A stretch of 64,000 nt of DNA, from positions 33,834 to 97,833 of the forward strand of contig JALHLV010000015.1 in the NCBI GenBank assembly GCA_022844405.1, written 5' to 3'. Under the pieces are notes generated by a model, which saw nothing but the letters and a program-made list of their open reading frames with translations, had not been told where the DNA came from and did not search any database. The translations under genes and the position numbers were made by a program. Source of the stretch: Sphingomonadales bacterium (GTDB lineage Bacteria; Pseudomonadota; Alphaproteobacteria; SMXS01). Positions 1 through 9,022 of this stretch are shown in pieces (position 1 is the stretch's first letter; every line of letters starts with the position of its first letter).

Positions 1-468
<468 letters not shown>

Positions 469-511
469 CGTTTCGCCTTGTCCGGAAGCGATACTGGGGC
501 GACGAGAAAGG

Positions 512-613
512 CCCCCTCACCCTACCCTCTCCCACGAGGGGAGAGGGAAAAGTGTTAACGTCATCAATAATATAGCCCCCTCTCCCCTTGTGGGAGAGGG
601 TTAGGGTGAGGGG
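512..613. repeat. Palindromic intergenic repeat (CCCTCTCCC family)
   Basis: Two arms of about 35 bases face each other across a 27-base AT-rich spacer. The left arm (512-547) and the reverse complement of the right arm (575-613) differ by one gap and one substitution. Each arm also contains its own smaller palindrome (CTCCCAC/GGGGAGAGG). The fold could form a strong hairpin in RNA from either strand between hemB and the next gene. Related elements lie near 42.7 and 44.1 kb. This is a REP/MITE-like dispersed repeat; whether it works as a terminator is inference. Confidence 0.75.
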
Positions 614-727
614 TAGCCGCGAAGCGGCTCCTGTCGCAATGATTGAATAATGGTCACCACAACCCCCATTGACCTTCCATGGCTTCATGCCATGCTTGAC
701 GACATCTTCCTGTAATGAAGCGACGAC

Positions 728-1468
728 GTGACCGACCAGTTCATCCGCTTTCCCAGGTTCTACCTCACGGTGCCGTCCGCGTGCCCGTACCTGCCGGGGC
801 GTCTGGAACAGAAGATCTTCACCGAGTTGAAGGAACCGCACGCGCAGGAGCTGAACGACAGCCTGTCGAAGGTCGGGTTCCGCCGGTCGCAGAAAGTCGC
901 GTACAAGCCGGCCTGCGACGGTTGCCACGCCTGCATCTCGGTGCGCATCCCGGTGAAGGATTTCGTGCCCAACCGCACCATGCGCCGCATCGCCCGCCGC
1001 AACGGCGACCTGACGCAGACGCCGGTGCCGGCCCACGCCACGCTGGAACAGTTCGAACTGCTCACCGCCTATCTGAACTCGCGCCATTCGAACGGCGGCA
1101 TGGCCGGCATGACCGCCATGGACTACGCGACCATGGTCGAGGAGACCCCGGTCAGCACCTATCTGGTCGAATACCGCCGCCGCCTGCTCGATCCGCTCGA
1201 CCCGCGCGACCCGCTGATCGGCACCTGCCTGAGCGACGTGCTCGATGACGGCGTGTCGATGATCTACAGCTTCTACGATCCGGGCGCGGCGGACCGGAGC
1301 CTGGGCACCCACATGATCCTGTCGCACATCGAATGGGCGCGGAAGCTGGGGTTGCCCTATGTCTATCTGGGCTACTGGATTTCAGGATCGGACAAGATGG
1401 CCTATAAGGCGAAATTCCAGCCGCTGGAGATGTACGCCGACGACGCCTGGCGTAAGATGAGACTCTGA
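728..1468 (+). CDS. bpt: Aminoacyl-tRNA--protein transferase, Bpt/ATE type
   Basis: Predicted N-degron enzyme that moves an amino acid (leucine in characterised bacterial Bpt proteins) from tRNA onto the N-terminus of proteins with acidic N-terminal residues, marking them for ClpAP. The 246-residue length fits the family. The conserved cysteine regions are CPYLPGR near residue 19 and CDGCHACISVR near residue 60, followed by the GNAT-like C-terminal half with YLGYWI and MAYKAKFQP. The start is GTG at 728, chosen because the ATG at 715 is in another frame and MTDQF..PRFYLT matches the family N-terminus. Transferase chemistry is established for the family; the leucyl rather than arginyl preference is inferred. 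Confidence 0.93.
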   Translation: MTDQFIRFPRFYLTVPSACPYLPGRLEQKIFTELKEPHAQELNDSLSKVGFRRSQKVAYKPACDGCHACISVRIPVKDFVPNRTMRRIARRNGDLTQTPVPAHATLEQFELLTAYLNSRHSNGGMAGMTAMDYATMVEETPVSTYLVEYRRRLLDPLDPRDPLIGTCLSDVLDDGVSMIYSFYDPGAADRSLGTHMILSHIEWARKLGLPYVYLGYWISGSDKMAYKAKFQPLEMYADDAWRKMRL

Positions 1469-1487
1469 ACCGCCGGAGACCTCGCCC

Positions 1488-1883
1488 ATGTTGAAACTGC
1501 TCGCGACCGCGCTGATCGCCTCATCCCTCTTCGTCGGCGCCGCCATGGCCGCTGACGCCCCGGCCTGCAAGACCAGCCCCAAGGTCGTCGGCAAGTGCAT
1601 GACCTTCTACGGCCCGCTGGCGGTGTATAGCGGCAGTCCGTCGCTGCGCCTCTGGCCGGTCGGCACCAAGCAGCTCTACGGCCTGCGTGGCACCGGCGCA
1701 GATCCCGAGAGCGTGGCGCTGCCCGAAAAGCTGCGCGAGCTCCTCGCCACCAATCCGCGCGAAGTGAACGGCAAGTGGGAAGTCTGCCCGCTGGAGGCCG
1801 AGCGCCCGAACCAGCTCCGCAGCGTCTGCCTGGAAAGCGCGAGCGAGCTGCGGGCGGTGCCGCGCGACGCGACAACGCCCTAA
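1488..1883 (+). CDS. Small secreted protein of unknown function
   Basis: A 131-residue protein with a clear signal peptide: a hydrophobic stretch at residues 3-20, with cleavage expected after AMAA near residue 22. The mature part has four cysteines (C27, C37 and two near the C-terminus, in EVCPL and SVCLE), which could form disulfides in the periplasm. A GGAGA Shine-Dalgarno lies about ten bases before the ATG. It begins 19 nt after the transferase gene and probably shares its transcript. Its stop codon overlaps the convergent parC stop by four bases. I recognise no family. Confidence 0.8.
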   Translation: MLKLLATALIASSLFVGAAMAADAPACKTSPKVVGKCMTFYGPLAVYSGSPSLRLWPVGTKQLYGLRGTGADPESVALPEKLRELLATNPREVNGKWEVCPLEAERPNQLRSVCLESASELRAVPRDATTP

Positions 1884-4117
1884 CTGAACTTGCCGCTCGA
1901 TGCGAAACCGCGCGGCACCATGCGGCCGGCCTGCGCGCGGGTGCCGGTCCAGTCGAGCAGGTTGGTCTCGGTCCGGGTGCGGTCGCCCGAGGCCCAGGTG
2001 AGGCCATCGGCGAGGGTGAATATCTTGGCGTCGGCGAGGCCGCCGTCCTTGTATTTCTGCAGGGTCAGGCCGCGGCCGCGCGCCATCTCGGGCAGCTGGT
2101 CGCGCGGGAAGATCAGCAGCTTGCGGTTGTCGCCGACGACGGCGACCGTGTCGCCCACCGCCGGCACACAGATCTTCGCCTTCACCTTGCCCTCGACGTT
2201 CAGCACCTGCTTGCCGTTCCTGGTCTGGGCGAGCGCGCCGTCGGCGTCGACGATAAAGCCGCGCCCGTCGGAGCTGGCGACCAGCAGCCTGGCCCCCGGC
2301 GTGTAGGTCATGGCCACGATCACGTCGTCGGTCGCCGGCAGGTCGATCATCAGCCTCACCGGCTCGCCCATGCCGCGCCCCCCGGGTAGCTTGTCGCAGC
2401 CCAGGGTGTAGAAGCGGCCATTCGAGGCGAACAGCAGCAGCTTGTCGGTGGTCTGGGCGTGGACCTGGAAGGCGGGCCCGTCGCCGTCCTTGAACTTGAT
2501 CTCGGCCGACTTGTCGACATGACCCTTCATGGCGCGGATCCAGCCCATCCTGGACAGGATCACCGTCACCGGCTCCTTCTCGATCAACGCCTCAGGCGTC
2601 GCCATGTCGACGGCGGCCGCCTCGCCGAACAGGGTGCGGCGCGCGCCCAGCACGGTATCCTTGCCGAAGCGCTTGCGCAGCGCGTCCAGCTCCAGCCGGA
2701 TCGCGAGGCGCTGCTTCGACGGGCTGTCGATCAGCGCGGCCAGCTCGGCCTGCTCGGCCTCCAGCCCGGAATATTCCTTGAGGATGCCCTCTTCCTCCAG
2801 CCGGCGCAGGGCGCGCAGCCGCATGTTGAGGATCGCCTCGGCCTGCACCTCGGTCAGCTCGAAATGCGCCATGATCACCGGCCTGGGCTCGTCCTCGCGG
2901 CGGATGATGGCGATCAGCTCGTCGAGGTTGAGGAACACGATCATGTAGCCGCGCAGGATCTCCATGCGCCGTTCGATGTTGCCCAGCCGGAACCGCGACC
3001 GCCGGACCAGCACCTCGATGCGGTGATCGAGATAGGCCTGCAGCGCCTCCTTCAGCGACATGACCCTGGGCACCTGGTCCTTGTCGAGTACGTTGAGGTT
3101 GAGCGGAACGCGGGTCTCCAGCTCGGTCAGCCGGAACAGGCTTTCCATCAGCACCGCGGCATCGACCGAGCGTGCGCGCGGCTCCAGCACGACGCGGACC
3201 TTGTCGGTCGACTCGTCGCGCACGTCGGCAAGCAGCGCGGTCAGCTTGCGGTTGTTGATGAGCTCGGCGATCTTCTCGATCAGCTTGGACTTCTGCACCT
3301 GGTACGGGATTTCCGTGACCACGATCTGGTAGGTGCCGCGGCCCTGGTCCTCGATCTCCCATTTGGCGCGCAGCCGGAAGCCGCCGCGGCCGGTCTCGTA
3401 GGCGCGGGCGATGCTGTCGGCCGGCTCGACGCAGATGCCGCCGGTCGGGAAATCCGGCCCCTTCACATGCACCAGCAGTTCGGCGACGGTCGCGCCCGGA
3501 TGGGCCAGCAGGTGCTGCATGGCGAGGCTGAGTTCGTCCACATTGTGCGGCGGGATGCTGGTCGCCATGCCGACGGCGATGCCCTGCGAGCCATTGGCCA
3601 GCAGGTTCGGGAAGCCGGCCGGCAGGACGAGCGGCTCCTCGTCGAGGCCGTCATAGGTCGGGCGGAAATCGATGGCGTCCTGGTCGAGGCCCTCGAGCAG
3701 CGCCTCGCCCACATGGGTCAGCCGCGATTCGGTGTAGCGCATGGCGGCGGCGTTATCGCCGTCGATGTTGCCGAAATTGCCCTGCCCGTCGATCAGCGGA
3801 TAGCGGACGGCGAAATCCTGCGCCAGGCGCACCAGCGCGTCGTAGATCGACTGGTCGCCATGCGGGTGGAACTTGCCCATGACGTCGCCGACGACGCGGG
3901 CGCATTTCTTGTAGCCGGAGTTCGGATCGAGCCGCAGCTGCTGCATGGCGAACAGCAGCCGCCGGTGCACCGGCTTCAGCCCGTCGCGCACGTCAGGCAG
4001 CGAGCGCGCCATGATCGTCGACAGGGCATAGGACAGGTAGCGCTCGCTGAGCGCATCGCCAAAGGGCACGTCGCGGATGTTGTCGCCGCCGGCCGCCGGA
4101 GGGGTCAGTTCATTCAT
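1880..4117 (-). CDS. parC: DNA topoisomerase IV subunit A
   Basis: Catalytic A subunit of topoisomerase IV, which decatenates daughter chromosomes together with ParE. The 745-residue length fits ParC better than GyrA. The active-site tyrosine is Y128 in AAAMRYTE. The quinolone-resistance region [13 protein letters not shown] lies near residues 84-96, with Q at the position equivalent to E. coli Ser80 and D at the Glu84 position. Further on come a coiled coil (about 360-470) and a C-terminal beta-pinwheel with GRGxG repeats (from about 500). It sits downstream of recO on the same strand, after a 590-base gap. The 3' ends of parC and the secreted-protein gene overlap by four bases. Confidence 0.97.
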   Translation of the reverse strand: MNELTPPAAGGDNIRDVPFGDALSERYLSYALSTIMARSLPDVRDGLKPVHRRLLFAMQQLRLDPNSGYKKCARVVGDVMGKFHPHGDQSIYDALVRLAQDFAVRYPLIDGQGNFGNIDGDNAAAMRYTESRLTHVGEALLEGLDQDAIDFRPTYDGLDEEPLVLPAGFPNLLANGSQGIAVGMATSIPPHNVDELSLAMQHLLAHPGATVAELLVHVKGPDFPTGGICVEPADSIARAYETGRGGFRLRAKWEIEDQGRGTYQIVVTEIPYQVQKSKLIEKIAELINNRKLTALLADVRDESTDKVRVVLEPRARSVDAAVLMESLFRLTELETRVPLNLNVLDKDQVPRVMSLKEALQAYLDHRIEVLVRRSRFRLGNIERRMEILRGYMIVFLNLDELIAIIRREDEPRPVIMAHFELTEVQAEAILNMRLRALRRLEEEGILKEYSGLEAEQAELAALIDSPSKQRLAIRLELDALRKRFGKDTVLGARRTLFGEAAAVDMATPEALIEKEPVTVILSRMGWIRAMKGHVDKSAEIKFKDGDGPAFQVHAQTTDKLLLFASNGRFYTLGCDKLPGGRGMGEPVRLMIDLPATDDVIVAMTYTPGARLLVASSDGRGFIVDADGALAQTRNGKQVLNVEGKVKAKICVPAVGDTVAVVGDNRKLLIFPRDQLPEMARGRGLTLQKYKDGGLADAKIFTLADGLTWASGDRTRTETNLLDWTGTRAQAGRMVPRGFASSGKFS

Positions 4118-4351
4118 ACGCCGAATATAGCAGGACGGGCGTTATTCGCTACCAGATGATGTGGGTTTTCCCAACCTATCCTCATTCATTATCGTCATGC
4201 CCGCGCACGCGGAGGGGATATACTGATTTAAGCCAACCGAAGCAAAAATGGCTGGCTTATGCGAACTTTGCCGTCGATTGTTGGGGCGTTACGAGAGAAG
4301 CCGGTCGTTACAATCCCGTGCATCCTCGACCGATGACCGTTGGGGGATTGG
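4118..4351. other. Intergenic region upstream of parC
   Basis: This stretch is less GC-rich than its surroundings. It should contain the parC promoter (minus strand) and the leader of the small membrane-protein gene (plus strand). The text around 4195-4215 resembles a degraded GTCATGCCC/GGGG palindromic repeat. A plus-strand frame at 4156-4464 is open, but its composition is not protein-like. I see no convincing RNA gene. Confidence 0.4.
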
Positions 4352-4654
4352 TTGAAAATCAGATCCTGGGTGATAGGCGGTTTCGTAGGCGCGGCCCTCT
4401 TGTGGCTCATTTTCGAGGTCATGAGCACGGTAGCCGTGATCGACACAACCGGGCAGATTACTAGCGTGGTCCTTACAAACAATGTCGAAGTTCAGCGCCT
4501 TCATGCTCTGCCGAGTGGCTTGTTCGTTTCGATCGCTCGGCTCGAAGGAGTTATTGAAATCCGCTGCCGCGACGGCTCCAAGCGCCAAATGTCGTACGTT
4601 ACCCACCACCTACGTAATTGGCAGAAGATTGCCGGAGAGCGGCCATGCGGCTAG
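4352..4654 (+). CDS. Small membrane-anchored protein of unknown function
   Basis: A 100-residue reading frame starting at TTG (4352), four bases after a GGGGGA ribosome-binding site at 4342-4347. An in-frame TTG at 4340 is the alternative. Residues 5-25 form one hydrophobic segment (WVIGGFVGAALLWLIF), so the protein would be a signal-anchor with about 75 residues outside the cytoplasm. Codon use is less GC-rich than in the flanking genes, which fits recent acquisition or weak selection. No family was recognised. It may not be a real gene, but the ribosome-binding site and membrane segment favour it. Confidence 0.4.
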   Translation: MKIRSWVIGGFVGAALLWLIFEVMSTVAVIDTTGQITSVVLTNNVEVQRLHALPSGLFVSIARLEGVIEIRCRDGSKRQMSYVTHHLRNWQKIAGERPCG

Positions 4655-4706
4655 CTCAAGAGCCACGTGCTGGCCTGCCCCGCGCACCCCATGACTACAT
4701 TGGTAG

Positions 4707-5423
4707 TTAGCGCCTCAACAGCGCAACGAACCTGTCGCGTGCGGGCGGCAAGCGCATCTTGCTGGGGACGTAGATGTTGCGCTCGAGGAAATACCCCGTC
4801 AGGTCGAAGCCGGCGACCATGCCCTCGAGCGTCGGATCGGTTAGCACCGGCAGCGGCAACAGGCGCTCGGCGTAGTCGCCCGCCCCTGCCCGGCTGACGG
4901 CGCGGCCGGTGCGCGGCGAGACGTAGGCGAGGTCGTCGGTCTGGCCGGTGACGGCGCAGGACGTCAGGTCGAGGCCGTAGCCGAGCGCGCCGAGCACGCC
5001 CAGCTCCCAGTAGACCAGCGCGGCGGCGATGTGGGCTATGTCGGTGCCGTCGTCGCGCAGCAGCGCGATGACCGGCAGGGCGCCCAGAAACACTTCCGGA
5101 TGAGCCTCGCGCTCAGGCAACGCGGTCGAGGCCACGGCGCACAGCGAGGCCAGCGCCAGCAATCGGGGTGGATCGGACAGGACGGATGCCGCGTTGGCGT
5201 CGATCAGCTCCAGCGTCGCGGTGCCGAGATGCTCGGAGAGCCGGCCGCGCCAGGTGACGGCGACGCGGTTGCCGGCCTGCATCACGCCGCGCATGCGGCC
5301 GCCCGATCCGCCGCGCACCAGTCCCTTGTGGCGGCCGTGCGAGCGGGTCAGCAGCTCGACGATGACGGAGGATTCGCCGTGCTTGGCGGCGCCAAGGACC
5401 AGAGCTTCATCCGTCCACTCCAT
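4707..5423 (-). CDS. recO: DNA repair protein RecO
   Basis: Mediator that helps RecR load RecA onto SSB-coated DNA in the RecFOR pathway. The 238-residue protein starts with the RecO OB-fold (MEWTDEALVLGAAKHGES, then HKGLVRGG near residue 32). A helical C-terminal domain follows, with the typical phrase YWELGVLGALGYGLDL near residue 136. As in other Alphaproteobacteria, the zinc-finger cysteines of some RecO proteins are incomplete. It is the last gene of the rpoZ-rsh-pdxJ-acpS-lepB-rnc-era block and begins six bases after the era stop. Confidence 0.95.
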   Translation of the reverse strand: MEWTDEALVLGAAKHGESSVIVELLTRSHGRHKGLVRGGSGGRMRGVMQAGNRVAVTWRGRLSEHLGTATLELIDANAASVLSDPPRLLALASLCAVASTALPEREAHPEVFLGALPVIALLRDDGTDIAHIAAALVYWELGVLGALGYGLDLTSCAVTGQTDDLAYVSPRTGRAVSRAGAGDYAERLLPLPVLTDPTLEGMVAGFDLTGYFLERNIYVPSKMRLPPARDRFVALLRR

Positions 5424-5429
5424 CGGCCC

Positions 5430-6329
5430 TCAATCGCTGTAGTCGAGACCCATCTCGCGGTAGCGCTCGCGCTCGTCGCCCCAGCCCTTGCGGACCTTGA
5501 CGTTGAGGAACAGGTGCACCTTGCGGTCCATGATCTGTTCCAGCTCGCGCCGCGCCGCCTCGCCGATCTCCTTGATGGTCTGACCGCCCTTGCCAATGAC
5601 GATGGGCTTCTGGCTGTCGCGCTCGACGAAGATCACCTGGTGCACTGTCACCGAGCCGTCCTTGCGCTCTTCCCAGCTTTCGGTCTCGACCGTGGCCGCG
5701 TAGGGCAATTCCTGGTGCACCCGCAGGAACAGCTTCTCGCGGGTGACCTCGGCGCCCATCAGCCGCATGGGGATGTCGGAGAGCTGGTCCTCGGGATAGA
5801 GCCAGGGACCGGCCGGCGCGCTGTCCGCGAAGAATTTCTTCAGGTCGCCGACGCCGTCGCCCTTGGGGGCCGCGATCATGAACACATGGGTGAACAGGCC
5901 GGTCTGGTTCAGTTCGTCGGCCAGCGACAGCAGCGATTCCCGGGGCACTAGGTCGATCTTGGTCAACAGCAACACCGCCTTGCGGCCGGTGTCCTTGAGC
6001 CCATCCAGCACCAGGCGAACTTCCGGATCGATCCGCTTCTTGGCGTCGACCAGCAGGCAGACCACGTCGGCGTCGGCCGCGCCCCAGGCAGCGGCGACCA
6101 TGGCGCGGTCGAGGCGCCGCTTGGGCGCGAAGATGCCGGGCGTGTCCACATAGACGAGCTGCGCATCGCCCTCGATGGCGATGCCGCGGATGCGGGTGCG
6201 CGTGGTCTGCACCTTCTGGGTGACGATGGATATCTTCTGCCCCACCAGCGCGTTGAGCAGCGTCGACTTGCCGGCGTTCGGCGCGCCCAGCAGCGCGACA
6301 AAGCCACATCGTGTCTGTCGTTCGGTCAT
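5430..6329 (-). CDS. era: GTPase Era
   Basis: Ribosome-associated GTPase needed for 16S rRNA maturation and 30S assembly. The 299 residues contain G1 GAPNAGKS at 15-22, G3 DTPG at 62-65 and G4 TKID at 123-126. A C-terminal KH RNA-binding domain contains IGKGGQTIKEIG near residue 242. The start ATG overlaps the rnc stop by four bases (ATGA), so it is translationally coupled to rnc, its usual partner in rRNA processing. Length and domain order are normal. Confidence 0.98.
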   Translation of the reverse strand: MTERQTRCGFVALLGAPNAGKSTLLNALVGQKISIVTQKVQTTRTRIRGIAIEGDAQLVYVDTPGIFAPKRRLDRAMVAAAWGAADADVVCLLVDAKKRIDPEVRLVLDGLKDTGRKAVLLLTKIDLVPRESLLSLADELNQTGLFTHVFMIAAPKGDGVGDLKKFFADSAPAGPWLYPEDQLSDIPMRLMGAEVTREKLFLRVHQELPYAATVETESWEERKDGSVTVHQVIFVERDSQKPIVIGKGGQTIKEIGEAARRELEQIMDRKVHLFLNVKVRKGWGDERERYREMGLDYSD

Positions 6330-7000
6330 TCCGTTCCGTTCAGTCTGTCGAGCAGGCTTCGTGCCGCCGACTGTTCCGCCACGCGCTTGGACGCGCCCTT
6401 GCCCGTGGCTTCATGCTTCCTGCCGACGGTGACGCCGACGGTGAATTCGGGCTCGTGCGGCGGCCCTTCGCGGGAAATCTCGCGGTAGGACGGCGCCGCC
6501 ATGCCGCGACCCTGCGCCCATTCCTGCAGCAGGGTCTTGGGATCCTTGTCCTTCAGCGCCACGCCGGCGACGAGGTCGTGCCAGTGCTTCTCGACGAAGT
6601 CATGCGCCGCCGCGAAGCCGGAGTCCATGAACATGGCGCCGATCACCGCCTCGCAGCAGTCGGCCAGGATCGCCGGTTTCTCCCGTCCGCCATTGTCTTC
6701 CTCGCCGGTCGACAAGCGCACATACCGGTCGAGGCCGAGCCGCAGCAGGATCTGGGCGAGCGTTTCCTTGCGCACCAGCTCGTTGAAGCGGATCGCCAGC
6801 TCGCCTTCCTTGAAGCTCGGATAGTCGCGGTAGAGCCGCTGGGCGATGATCGCGCCCAGCACCCGGTCGCCGATGAACTCCAGCCGCTGGTAGTTGGGCA
6901 CGCCGGTGCAGGACGGATGGGTCAGCGCCTGCTCCAGCAAGGAGGGATCGGCAAATTTGTAGCCGAGCAGCGCGTAGATATCCTCCAGGCCGTTCGACAT
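6326..7000 (-). CDS. rnc: Ribonuclease III
   Basis: Double-stranded-RNA endonuclease that processes rRNA precursors and regulatory RNAs. The start is placed at ATG 7000 (MSNGLEDIYALLGY), giving 224 residues; the same frame stays open further upstream inside lepB but does not encode a family N-terminus. The signature RLEFIGDRVL is at residues 39-48, with E41 and D45 among the Mg2+ ligands. The second acidic cluster is in DCCEAVIGAMFMD. A dsRNA-binding domain occupies about residues 150-222. The start shares one base with the lepB stop, and its stop overlaps the era start. Confidence 0.97.
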   Translation of the reverse strand: MSNGLEDIYALLGYKFADPSLLEQALTHPSCTGVPNYQRLEFIGDRVLGAIIAQRLYRDYPSFKEGELAIRFNELVRKETLAQILLRLGLDRYVRLSTGEEDNGGREKPAILADCCEAVIGAMFMDSGFAAAHDFVEKHWHDLVAGVALKDKDPKTLLQEWAQGRGMAAPSYREISREGPPHEPEFTVGVTVGRKHEATGKGASKRVAEQSAARSLLDRLNGTE

Positions 7001-7833
7001 CACCCGATCAGGTTGAAGAAGCGGCCGTAGCGGATGGCGCCGAACCAGTTCCACGGCTTCCACAGCGGCGCGTCGCAATACTGGCCGCAGGTGGAGAAAA
7101 ACAGGATGTCGGCCCGGCCGACCAGATTCTCGGCCGGCAGGAAGCCGACCCCGGTCTGCGTCGGGAAGCGGCTGTCGGCGGAATTGTCGCGGTTGTCGCC
7201 CATGGCGAAATAGTGGCCATCCGGCACCAGGAACGGCCCGGCGTTGTCGGCCATGGACTGCATGCAATCGCGGGTGCCCGGAAAATAAGCGCAGTCGAGG
7301 GTGTTGTAGCTGACGCCGCTGGGCAGCGTCTCGCGCATCTGCCGGTAGGTCAGGTTGCCGCCCTCGACGCCGGTCTCGCCCATGGTGAAGTCCTCGACCT
7401 GTTGGCGCTTGACAGGCTGGTCGTTGATGTGGAGCCCGCCGTCGATCATCTCGATCTTGTCGCCGGGCAGGCCGACAATGCGCTTGATGAAGTCGGTCTT
7501 GTTGTCGTAGGGGCGCTTGAACACCGCCACGTCGCCGCGCGTGACCTGGCTTTCCAGGACGCGGCCCTTGAACGGGATGGCGCTCATCGGCAGCGAATGC
7601 TGGCTGTAGCCGTAGGAGAACTTCGACACCAGCAGATAGTCGCCGATCCACAGGGTCGGATACATGGAGCCGGAGGGGATGTTGAACGGCTCATAGGCGA
7701 CGGTGCGGAAGGCAAGCGCGATCAGCACCGCCACGACGATGGTCGAGACGAACTCGGAGAACGCCGACTTCTCCTTGGCTTTCGCCGGCTTGGTCTCTTC
7801 GCCGGTCGTGGTTTCGCTCAGCGGCTCTGACAT
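7000..7833 (-). CDS. lepB: Signal peptidase I
   Basis: Membrane protease that removes signal peptides from exported proteins. In 277 residues there is a Lys/Glu-rich cytoplasmic N-terminus (about 1-27), one transmembrane helix (28-46) and the catalytic serine S56 in NIPSGSMYPT. The catalytic lysine is K117 in FIKRIVGLPGD. The substrate-binding and C-terminal box GDNRDNSADSR also matches the family. It lies between acpS and rnc in the conserved block. Confidence 0.97.
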   Translation of the reverse strand: MSEPLSETTTGEETKPAKAKEKSAFSEFVSTIVVAVLIALAFRTVAYEPFNIPSGSMYPTLWIGDYLLVSKFSYGYSQHSLPMSAIPFKGRVLESQVTRGDVAVFKRPYDNKTDFIKRIVGLPGDKIEMIDGGLHINDQPVKRQQVEDFTMGETGVEGGNLTYRQMRETLPSGVSYNTLDCAYFPGTRDCMQSMADNAGPFLVPDGHYFAMGDNRDNSADSRFPTQTGVGFLPAENLVGRADILFFSTCGQYCDAPLWKPWNWFGAIRYGRFFNLIG

Positions 7834-7863
7834 GTTGGCTTTCTCGCGGATCGCGTGGACAGG

Positions 7864-8286
7864 CTATTTCAACAGACCGGCATAGTCGGCCGGGACGGCG
7901 GTGATCAGCACGATGGCCTGGGCCAGCGGGAAGTCGTCGGTGATGGTCAGGTGCAGCTGCGCCACCATGCCCGGCGGCGTCATCTGCTCCAGACGGACCT
8001 TGGCGCCGCCCGTCAGTTCCATGGTCGGGCGGCCCGACGGCAGGTTTACCACACCCATGGTGCGCCAGTGAACGCCGCGTCTGATGCCGGTGCCGAGCGC
8101 CTTGGAGCAGGCTTCCTTGGCGGCGAAGCGCTTGGCGTAGCTGGCGGCGCGGTTCATGCGGCCGTCCGACTTCTTCTGCTCGATCTCGGTGAACACCCGG
8201 TCGACGAAGCGCTGGCCGAAACGGTGCAGCGATTTCTCCACCCGCCGGATGTCGATCAGGTCGTTGCCCAGTCCCAGAACTATCAT
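7864..8286 (-). CDS. acpS: Holo-[acyl-carrier-protein] synthase
   Basis: Transfers 4'-phosphopantetheine from CoA to apo-ACP for fatty acid synthesis. The start is ATG at 8286 ([13 protein letters not shown]), giving 140 residues; the upstream in-frame extension lies inside pdxJ and lacks family features. The metal-binding aspartate is in [11 protein letters not shown], and the second motif is [13 protein letters not shown] near residue 55. The start overlaps the pdxJ stop by four bases. The pairing pdxJ-acpS is very widely conserved. Confidence 0.96.
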   Translation of the reverse strand: MIVLGLGNDLIDIRRVEKSLHRFGQRFVDRVFTEIEQKKSDGRMNRAASYAKRFAAKEACSKALGTGIRRGVHWRTMGVVNLPSGRPTMELTGGAKVRLEQMTPPGMVAQLHLTITDDFPLAQAIVLITAVPADYAGLLK

Positions 8287-9020
8287 GCGATGCTCCGCCG
8301 TCCCGCGTCCATCAGGGCGCGCATCCGCCGGATCACGGGCTCCAGGCCGAGGAAAATGGCCTCGCCGATGATGAAGTGGCCGATGTTGAGTTCGACCACG
8401 CCGGGGATCGCCGCCACCGCCTCGACGGTCTCGAAATTGAGGCCGTGGCCCGCGTGGCATTCGAGCCCGAGGCGCCGCGCCAGGGCCACGGCCTTCCGGA
8501 TGCGCTCCAGTTCGCGCTGCCGCTCGGCGCCGGTCGCCTTGGTGTAGGGCCCGGCATGCAGTTCGACGATGTCGGCGCCGACCATGCGGGCGGCCTCCAC
8601 CTCACGGATGTCCGGATCGACGAACAGCGATACGCGGATGCCTTGCTCCTGAAGCCGCGCCACGTAGGGCTTCAAATGGTTCATGCCGGCATGGACCGCA
8701 AGCCCGCCCTCGGTGGTCAGCTCCTGGCGCTTTTCCGGCACCAGGCAGCAGGCATGCGGCAGGATGTCGGAGGCGATCGCCAGCATCTCGTCGGTCGCCG
8801 CCATCTCGAAGTTGAGCGGCAGGCCCACATCCTTCAGCCCGCGCATGTCGACGTCGCGGATGTGGCGGCGATCTTCGCGCAGATGGGCGGTAATGCCGTC
8901 CGCGCCGGCCGCGGCCGCCAGGCGGGCCGCCTCGACCGGATCGGGGTGGACGCCGCCGCGCGCGTTGCGCAGCGTCGCCACGTGATCCACGTTCACGCCG
9001 AGGCGGATGTGCTCGACCAC
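8283..9020 (-). CDS. pdxJ: Pyridoxine 5'-phosphate synthase
   Basis: Condenses 1-deoxyxylulose-5-phosphate with 3-amino-2-oxopropyl phosphate in vitamin B6 synthesis (DXP-dependent route). The 245-residue TIM barrel starts with [17 protein letters not shown] at residues 7-23. It contains [11 protein letters not shown] (phosphate and active-site histidine region), ELHAGPYT near 155 and the phosphate-binding [12 protein letters not shown] near 215. It is two bases from rsh and overlaps acpS. Confidence 0.97.
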   Translation of the reverse strand: MVEHIRLGVNVDHVATLRNARGGVHPDPVEAARLAAAAGADGITAHLREDRRHIRDVDMRGLKDVGLPLNFEMAATDEMLAIASDILPHACCLVPEKRQELTTEGGLAVHAGMNHLKPYVARLQEQGIRVSLFVDPDIREVEAARMVGADIVELHAGPYTKATGAERQRELERIRKAVALARRLGLECHAGHGLNFETVEAVAAIPGVVELNIGHFIIGEAIFLGLEPVIRRMRALMDAGRRSIA

Positions 9021-9022
9021 GC

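Noticed and set aside
3830..3870. Glutamine at the ParC position equivalent to quinolone-resistance Ser80
   Set aside because: HPHGDQ is, as far as I recall, the normal form in many alphaproteobacterial ParC proteins, so it is not evidence of a resistance mutation.
4156..4464. Open frame of 102 codons upstream of recO
   Set aside because: It overlaps the better supported TTG-started membrane protein frame, has no ribosome-binding site and has an unlikely composition.
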